From: an uncultured marine group I thaumarchaeote
GTDB taxonomy: Archaea; Thermoproteota; Nitrososphaeria; Nitrososphaerales; Nitrosopumilaceae
Assembly: GCA_902578515.1 (NCBI GenBank)
Contig: CACHDH010000004.1
Span: 1-33,201, forward strand
DNA: 33,201 nt
Reading direction: 5' to 3'
This document shows, one piece after another, positions 27,748 to 33,201 of this stretch; positions within the stretch are counted from its first letter, which is position 1; every line of letters begins with the position of its first letter. The position numbers and the translations under genes were made by a program. A model generated the notes under the pieces. That model had not been told where the DNA came from, made no database searches, and saw only the letters and a program-made list of their open reading frames with translations.

Positions 27748-27981
27748 TTAAGAATTGAGAACATTAAGTGTCATTGTACTTACAATACGTGTTAGTCGTC
27801 TTATCTTCATAGCAACAGTCTCATCAAAATCCTGTTGGGAATCAGCATTTATTTCTGCTATAACGTCATATGCGCCAAATGTAACGTATGCTTGTGAAAC
27901 ATTTGGAATTTTCTTTAGTTCCTCAAGGATAAATTCTTCTGCCCCCAAATCACAGTTTAACAACACAAATCCTTTATGCAT
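27748..27981 (-). CDS. Stand-alone Lrp/AsnC ligand-binding (RAM) domain protein
   Basis: GFVLLNCDLGAEEFILEELKKIPNVSQAYVTFGAYDVIAEINADSQQDFDETVAMKIRRLTRIVSTMTLNVL; no HTH. Confidence 0.85.
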   Translation of the reverse strand: MHKGFVLLNCDLGAEEFILEELKKIPNVSQAYVTFGAYDVIAEINADSQQDFDETVAMKIRRLTRIVSTMTLNVLNS

Positions 27982-28048
27982 TATCTAGTTTCACTCCTAT
28001 TCATATATTCTAGGTTTTAAGTCTTCAAAGATATACATTTCCAATAAT

Positions 28049-29350
28049 TTACCAGCGTTTCTTTTTACTGAAATAACTTCTTGTTGTGACATGTTGTACT
28101 TTTTTTCTTTTATCGTATTGGTCTCTAGCGGAAGATCTCTTTCCAGTAAATCCCCTTCCCGAACTTCTCGATCGGTCAAAACGTCGTCTTGTATCTGCTC
28201 CACGTTTGAGCGGATCAGGAATCTTAAATTCGATTCCAAGTTTTTCGTTGAGGTCAGTCATCTTAACATTTGTCTGTTTTTTTATTTCGTTCCATTCTCC
28301 AACTGATGAGTATGAAACTAGTGTAATTGCCCTACCTTTTGCACCAGCCCTTGCGGTTCTACCTATTCTGTGGAAATATACCATGTCTTGATTTGGAATA
28401 TCATAATTAATTACAAGTGCAACTTTTGGTACATCTATCCCTCTTGCCGCAACATCAGTAGCAACAAGTATGTCAGCTTTTGACTTCCTAAATTTTTGCA
28501 TTGAATCCTCACGTTTATTCTGTGACATATCACCTTCAATCGCTACAGATCTCTTACCAGCCTTGTGAAGTGCTCTTGCAACATCCCGTGTTCGAATTTT
28601 TGTTGAACAGAATATAATGCATTGACCAATATTGCCATCTATAAAATCAAGTACATATTTCGGCTTTTCTCTGTCCTTTAAAATTAGAAATGATTGATCT
28701 ATACCTGCTCCACTAAGATCATCTGAATCAACAAGAATTTTTCTTGGTGAATTCATATTAGTTTCTGCTAACCGCATTATTTCTTGTGGCATTGTAGCAG
28801 ACCACAAGGATGTGACTCTTTCTTCTGGTGTCAGATCTAAAATAAATTGTATGTCTTCAATAAAACCCATGTCAAGCATTACATCAGCTTCATCTAATAC
28901 CGCATGTTTTACATTATTCAATTTTATAGTGCCCCTTTTCAAGTGGTCAATCAATCTACCTGGCGTCGCAACTAGAATCTCTGGTTTTTTTCTTAACGCA
29001 TCAAGCTGTATTCCCATACCTTGACCACCATAGATTGTGGCAGTTCTTATTCCGGTATTTTTTGCAAATCGATTAATTTCAGATGTTATTTGTAATGCGA
29101 GCTCCCTTGTAGGAGCCATTATAATTCCCTGTATGCCTTGTTTGGAAGATATTAGCTGTAACATTGGAAGTGAATATGCAGCTGTTTTACCGGTTCCTGT
29201 ATGTGCTTGACCAATCACATCATTTCCTTCTAACAAAACTGGAATTGTACGCTCTTGGATTGGAAATGGTGTAGTAAATCCTGCATCATCTAGTGTGTCC
29301 AATAGTTTTTTTTCTAATCCTAATTTTTCAAATTTTGTCATTTTCTTCAT
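28049..29350 (-). CDS. DEAD-box RNA helicase
   Basis: AHTGTGKTAAYSLP, PTRELALQ, VLDEADVMLDMGF, SAT, RGIDVPKVALVINYDIP, HRIGRTARAGAKG; basic C-terminus. Confidence 0.96.
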   Translation of the reverse strand: MKKMTKFEKLGLEKKLLDTLDDAGFTTPFPIQERTIPVLLEGNDVIGQAHTGTGKTAAYSLPMLQLISSKQGIQGIIMAPTRELALQITSEINRFAKNTGIRTATIYGGQGMGIQLDALRKKPEILVATPGRLIDHLKRGTIKLNNVKHAVLDEADVMLDMGFIEDIQFILDLTPEERVTSLWSATMPQEIMRLAETNMNSPRKILVDSDDLSGAGIDQSFLILKDREKPKYVLDFIDGNIGQCIIFCSTKIRTRDVARALHKAGKRSVAIEGDMSQNKREDSMQKFRKSKADILVATDVAARGIDVPKVALVINYDIPNQDMVYFHRIGRTARAGAKGRAITLVSYSSVGEWNEIKKQTNVKMTDLNEKLGIEFKIPDPLKRGADTRRRFDRSRSSGRGFTGKRSSARDQYDKRKKVQHVTTRSYFSKKKRW

Positions 29351-29472
29351 CTAAATCATGACGAAGAACGCTCTTGCCTAATTCGTCATATTTCCTGTAT
29401 TGTTCAAACTTTGATGACGTCTAATAAACGCTTATTCAGACCAGCCTGAATTATTTTGTAAATTAAGGTAAA

Positions 29473-29546
29473 GCCAGTGGAGGGAGTTGGACCCTCGACC
29501 TTTCGCTTACAAGGCGAATGCTCTAGCCAGGCTGAGCTACACTGGC
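29473..29546 (-). tRNA. tRNA-Thr (anticodon TGT)
   Basis: Reverse complement folds as GCCAGTG-TA-GCTC-AGCCTGGCTA-GAGC-A-TTCGC-CTTGTAA-GCGAA-AGGTC-GAGGG-TCCAACT-CCCTC-CACTGGC (74 nt); no encoded CCA. Confidence 0.95.
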
Positions 29547-29642
29547 ATGACGTATGCATGAAGATTGGCTGATTTAAAATGTTCTCAAGATGTCTGATCA
29601 GCATCAAATCACTTTAATAATCACAAAATCTGAAAAATTTCT

Positions 29643-29876
29643 ATGAAGATCAAGTATATCAAACCTCAGAAACTCAAGGTTTTGGTTGCTTTATTTTTTG
29701 GAACGGCTGGCCTGGGAATTTTTATGGGGTTATACGTTGCAGAAGGAATACAATCACTTTACATTACACTCCTAGGTGTGATTAATTTATGTTTGGGTGG
29801 GCTTGTTGCATACCTTTTGATGACACAAAAACCCAGAGTTCGAGATAGCAGAAAGTACAAGGGAGGATCAAAATGA
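29643..29876 (+). CDS. Small two-TM membrane protein
   Basis: 77 aa; two hydrophobic helices, basic C-tail. Confidence 0.7.
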   Translation: MKIKYIKPQKLKVLVALFFGTAGLGIFMGLYVAEGIQSLYITLLGVINLCLGGLVAYLLMTQKPRVRDSRKYKGGSK

Positions 29877-29913
29877 AATTCTTAATTATTGGTAATGAAT
29901 TTCAAAATTTGAA

Positions 29914-30465
29914 ATGTTAGATCTAGTAGCCAAGAAATTATTCCTTACAAAAGGAGTTGGTATTGCAGATGATAAACTAACAAGTTTTGAATTTGCTCTA
30001 AGACAGGCTGGTATTGCGGGGACTAATATTGTCTTGATATCAAGTATTTTTCCACCAAACGCAAAACTAATCCCACGCAAAGAAGGTTTAAAATTAATAA
30101 AAGCAGGGCAGATTTTATTTACAATTTATTCTCGAACTCAAACCAATGAACCAAATAGACTAATCTCTGCATCTGTTGGTATAGCACAACCAAAGGACAG
30201 ATCAAAATATGGATATCTTTCTGAATATGATACATATGGAAAAAATGAAAGGGAGGCTGGTGATTACGCGGAGGATATTGCAGCACAAATGCTTGCATCA
30301 TCTCTGGGAATTCCATTTGATATTGAAAAAAGCTGGGATGAGAAACGCCAACAATGGACTATATCTGGACAAATATACAAGACAAAGAACATCACACAAT
30401 CAGCAAAAGGAAATAAGGATGGTAAATGGACTACTGTTTTTGCTGCAGCAGTTTTAATCGTTTAA
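29914..30465 (+). CDS. Pyruvoyl-dependent arginine decarboxylase
   Basis: LTKGVGIADDKLTSFEFALRQAGIAGTNIVLISSIFPP; NRLISASVGIAQPKD; YGKNEREAGDYAEDIAAQML. Confidence 0.9.
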   Translation: MLDLVAKKLFLTKGVGIADDKLTSFEFALRQAGIAGTNIVLISSIFPPNAKLIPRKEGLKLIKAGQILFTIYSRTQTNEPNRLISASVGIAQPKDRSKYGYLSEYDTYGKNEREAGDYAEDIAAQMLASSLGIPFDIEKSWDEKRQQWTISGQIYKTKNITQSAKGNKDGKWTTVFAAAVLIV

Positions 30466-31950
30466 TTAAATGAGTTTTTTAATTTTCATAATTAGAATAG
30501 TCGGAGCAACAAAGTACATCCCAATGTTTAGCAATATAATACTAATACCATAACCAAGCATCTCAGATTCAGAATCAATGTCAACATACTGCAACAATGT
30601 CAAGGAAATTAGAAGTGGAGTCAATGTTAACTTTACAGCTTCTTTGAAAGCTAGGTTTTCCCTTTCATAATCAGATACTATTGGACTAAATGAATAGTAG
30701 AATTGGTTGAATCCTGTCATAAATGTTATCCCAGATTCTGTTTGTAATACAGTGTTATCACGAAGTTCTCTTAACAATTGGACTTGTGAAGATATTTCAG
30801 AACCAAACGCTGCCGTTGCTATTAGGCATCCCCCACCATCTTTTGACTCACTTATTTCAATCATAGAATCAGTATTAGGTCCAATTGAAAAAATTAAGTC
30901 ATTCCTGCTCACTGAATTATCTGGACCAAATAGATATCTTCCATCGATTCTTTGATCTGATTTTTTAAAGAACCACCCACTATTTTGTATAGTAGAAATA
31001 TCCAATTCTTCTAGTAGGTCAGTATGAACATTAGTCACCTGAACGTCATCGGATGAAAATACGGTTACTTGAATTATTGAATTTAGTGGTAAAAATTCGT
31101 CTGTAAATAATTTTGATCTATTAAGATTTTCAGTTTCTATGAATTCAAGTGGGCTAATCTTACCATTTTTAATTTGTTCAGTAATATTTTCAGGACATCG
31201 GATGAGCTCAGGTGTTACATCAGAACAAATAAGCGAAACCCTCATTGAACGTAATGACTCATCACCATTTAATTTAATAAATGACACAGTAAAATCGGAA
31301 AAGGGATTTTTTGCAAGCTTTATTGCGTGGGTATAGAATCCATCATTAGTTCTAATATCAGCACTGAGAAGAGTAGAAGTTAATCCTCCAAACATTGCAC
31401 TTGATGATTGTTTATTTATCGTGTACAATGCTCTAGATACAAATACTTTTTCTCCATCTGGATTAGATGTTGGTTGTAGTGTAACGGAAGAAAATTTAGG
31501 CGAATAATGCATAACACCCCTATCAACAAGCGGATCAGTAATTTTACGCGTATTATCTCTAATTTCTTCTATCGTCTTACCCAATCCCTCTCTTTTTACA
31601 TCAATGATGATACATCCACGGTCAATTTGAGTAGGAGCACATGCAAATTGATTAGTCATTGAAAAAGAAAGTATTTGTTGACTACTTGTGATATTCTCAA
31701 TATAATCAGGGAATCTAATATCGTTTGGACTATTACTCATCATATTAATAGATATTCGATTTTTTAACGTTGACTCGTCAATTATTATTTGTAATTGCTC
31801 TTGATATGGTATTTTTTCAGGATCTATCCATCCAAGACTTTCTTTTACTCTATCAGTTTCTTTCTGAAATTCTATTTCTAGTGAATATGCATTTACTAGA
31901 AAAAAGGATGAACATACCAAAAGTGCAAAGAAAACTAGAGGTTTTTTCAT
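30466..31950 (-). CDS. Exported membrane protein with CFI-box-like C-terminal domain
   Basis: Signal peptide; GGGCLIATAAFGSEISSQVQLLRELRDNTVLQTESGITFMTGFNQFYYSFSPIVSDYERENLAFKEAVKLTLTPLL; C-terminal TM helices. Confidence 0.8.
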   Translation of the reverse strand: MKKPLVFFALLVCSSFFLVNAYSLEIEFQKETDRVKESLGWIDPEKIPYQEQLQIIIDESTLKNRISINMMSNSPNDIRFPDYIENITSSQQILSFSMTNQFACAPTQIDRGCIIIDVKREGLGKTIEEIRDNTRKITDPLVDRGVMHYSPKFSSVTLQPTSNPDGEKVFVSRALYTINKQSSSAMFGGLTSTLLSADIRTNDGFYTHAIKLAKNPFSDFTVSFIKLNGDESLRSMRVSLICSDVTPELIRCPENITEQIKNGKISPLEFIETENLNRSKLFTDEFLPLNSIIQVTVFSSDDVQVTNVHTDLLEELDISTIQNSGWFFKKSDQRIDGRYLFGPDNSVSRNDLIFSIGPNTDSMIEISESKDGGGCLIATAAFGSEISSQVQLLRELRDNTVLQTESGITFMTGFNQFYYSFSPIVSDYERENLAFKEAVKLTLTPLLISLTLLQYVDIDSESEMLGYGISIILLNIGMYFVAPTILIMKIKKLI

Positions 31951-32019
31951 AGTAGGATTATTCTGGATTTTCTCTATTAATATTACTTAGGAGATAATCA
32001 TTCATTTTTTCTAATAAAA

Positions 32020-33201
32020 TTAGCTTAATTTTGATAGTTCATTCACTTGATCCTGAATATAATCAAACCCGTCCTGCCAGAATTTTTTCTTGGTTATATC
32101 CATGCCAGATTCTTTTAGTAATTTTTCAGGTTTTTTTTGTTCCACCCGCTGCCAAAATTTCGATGTATGTTGGTGCAAAGTCCTTTCCTTCTTTTTTGTA
32201 CCTCTGGAATAATGATAGTGCTAATAGGTTTCCAAATGCGTATGCATAGCAGTAAAATGGAGCGTGGTGGAAATGCGGAATACAACTCCATTCTATTCCA
32301 AAGTCATCAGAAACTTTGACCGAGTTGCCAAATTGCTCATTGAGATTCTTCAGGTAGGTTTTTGATATCTCATCTACGGTAGTACTCTTAGCAATCTGAT
32401 TATGCGCTTCTATTTCAAACAATGTGAAGAAGGATTGTCTCCCTATAGTAGCATAAAAGTCATCTATTTTTTCTGATAACATCATTCTTTTCTTGATTAC
32501 TTACAGTTTCAGATAGTTTGTCATACAATAACATCTCAGAAAATGTAGAAGCGGTTTCAGCCAATGGCAATGAGGCATCAGAAACCAGGATTGATTTTCC
32601 TGATGCAGATATACTGTGTACAGCATGACCAATTTCATGTGCAAGTGTGAACACATCACGTGACTTTCCAGTGAAATTTACCAAAACATAAGGAGTTATT
32701 TTTGGGGAAGGTGTACTACAAAATGCTCCAACAGTTTTACCGGGACGTATAATCGAATCAACATGTTTTTTCTTAAAGACATTATTCGCATAATCTGATA
32801 AGACAGGACTAAATTTTTCTAGTGATTCCAGTACTAATTTTACAGATTTATCATAAGAGTAGTTTTTTTCTTTTATTTTTGATTTATTTGGCGCATAGAG
32901 ATCATATCGTCTAAGTTTCTTCATGTCAAGAAGTTTTGCTTTTTGTAGAAAGTACTTTTGAAAAATTTTAGAGTTTTTCTTGCAAACATCAAGTAATGTA
33001 TTAGTAGTCTCGTCATCAATGTCATTTGAAATATTTCTTATCGTTATTGGAGAAGAGAATCCGCGCATTCCAATTCCTTCATCCCTCCAATTTAGCACTA
33101 TATTTTGGTAAATTTCCCCAGTAACACCACTATTTTCACTAAATTTTGAGAATAGTGATTTGTATGCCGCTTCTCTTGTCTTTGCTTTCTTATTTCGCAC
33201 A
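32020..33201 (-). pseudogene. PepF/M3-family oligoendopeptidase, interrupted by two apparent frameshifts (5' end beyond the window)
   Basis: ORFs 32460-33200 (...TLAHEIGHAVHS...) and 32126-32485 (SEKIDDFYATIGRQSFFTLFEIEAHNQ...) plus an out-of-frame C-terminal tail PEKLLKESGMDITKKKFWQDGFDYIQDQVNELSKLS* read from 32020-32130. Confidence 0.8.

Noticed and set aside
29411-29449. Possible second C/D-box sRNA (TTGATGA ... CTGA)
   Set aside because: Only 39 nt between box ends, imperfect C box, no D'/C' pair and no closing stem.
29404-29607. 67-aa minus-strand ORF
   Set aside because: Overlaps the tRNA-Thr gene completely; translation of tRNA sequence.
1-33201. Defence island, prophage, IS element or integrase remnant
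   Set aside because: No transposase, integrase, restriction, toxin-antitoxin, Cas or phage-like proteins recognised; content is mostly core archaeal genes. The tRNA-Thr shows no adjacent integrase or direct repeat of its 3' end that I could see.

Overview
AT-rich, gene-dense archaeal chromosomal window. The gene content looks Nitrososphaerota/Thaumarchaeota (Nitrosopumilaceae-like); this is inferred from protein content and style, not from a search. I support about 40 protein-coding genes, one tRNA-Thr(UGU), one probable C/D-box guide sRNA, and several coding tandem repeats. Most genes are housekeeping: Spt4/Rpo7, Mrp/ApbC ATPase, GTP-dependent dephospho-CoA kinase, a MoxR-DUF58-VWA operon, membrane H+-PPase, JAMM protease, cupredoxin membrane protein, heme farnesyltransferase, Cdc48, EF-1beta, geranylgeranyl reductase, Pth2, TruD, DEAD-box helicase, pyruvoyl arginine decarboxylase and M3 peptidase. 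I found no CRISPR array, transposon, prophage or recognisable defence island. The observations most worth checking are: (1) an unannotated C/D-box sRNA at about 2496-2563, followed by a structured intergenic element; (2) six of seven convergent gene pairs whose stop codons overlap or abut; (3) a PepF-like M3 peptidase broken by two +1-type frameshifts; (4) a CFI-box C-terminal protein and a PEF-CTERM-like protein; (5) a Cdc48 ending in a proteasome-docking HbYX motif; (6) a degenerate GIY-YIG-like protein with an EP-repeat tail; (7) paired hairpins between the tRNA and the DEAD-box helicase.
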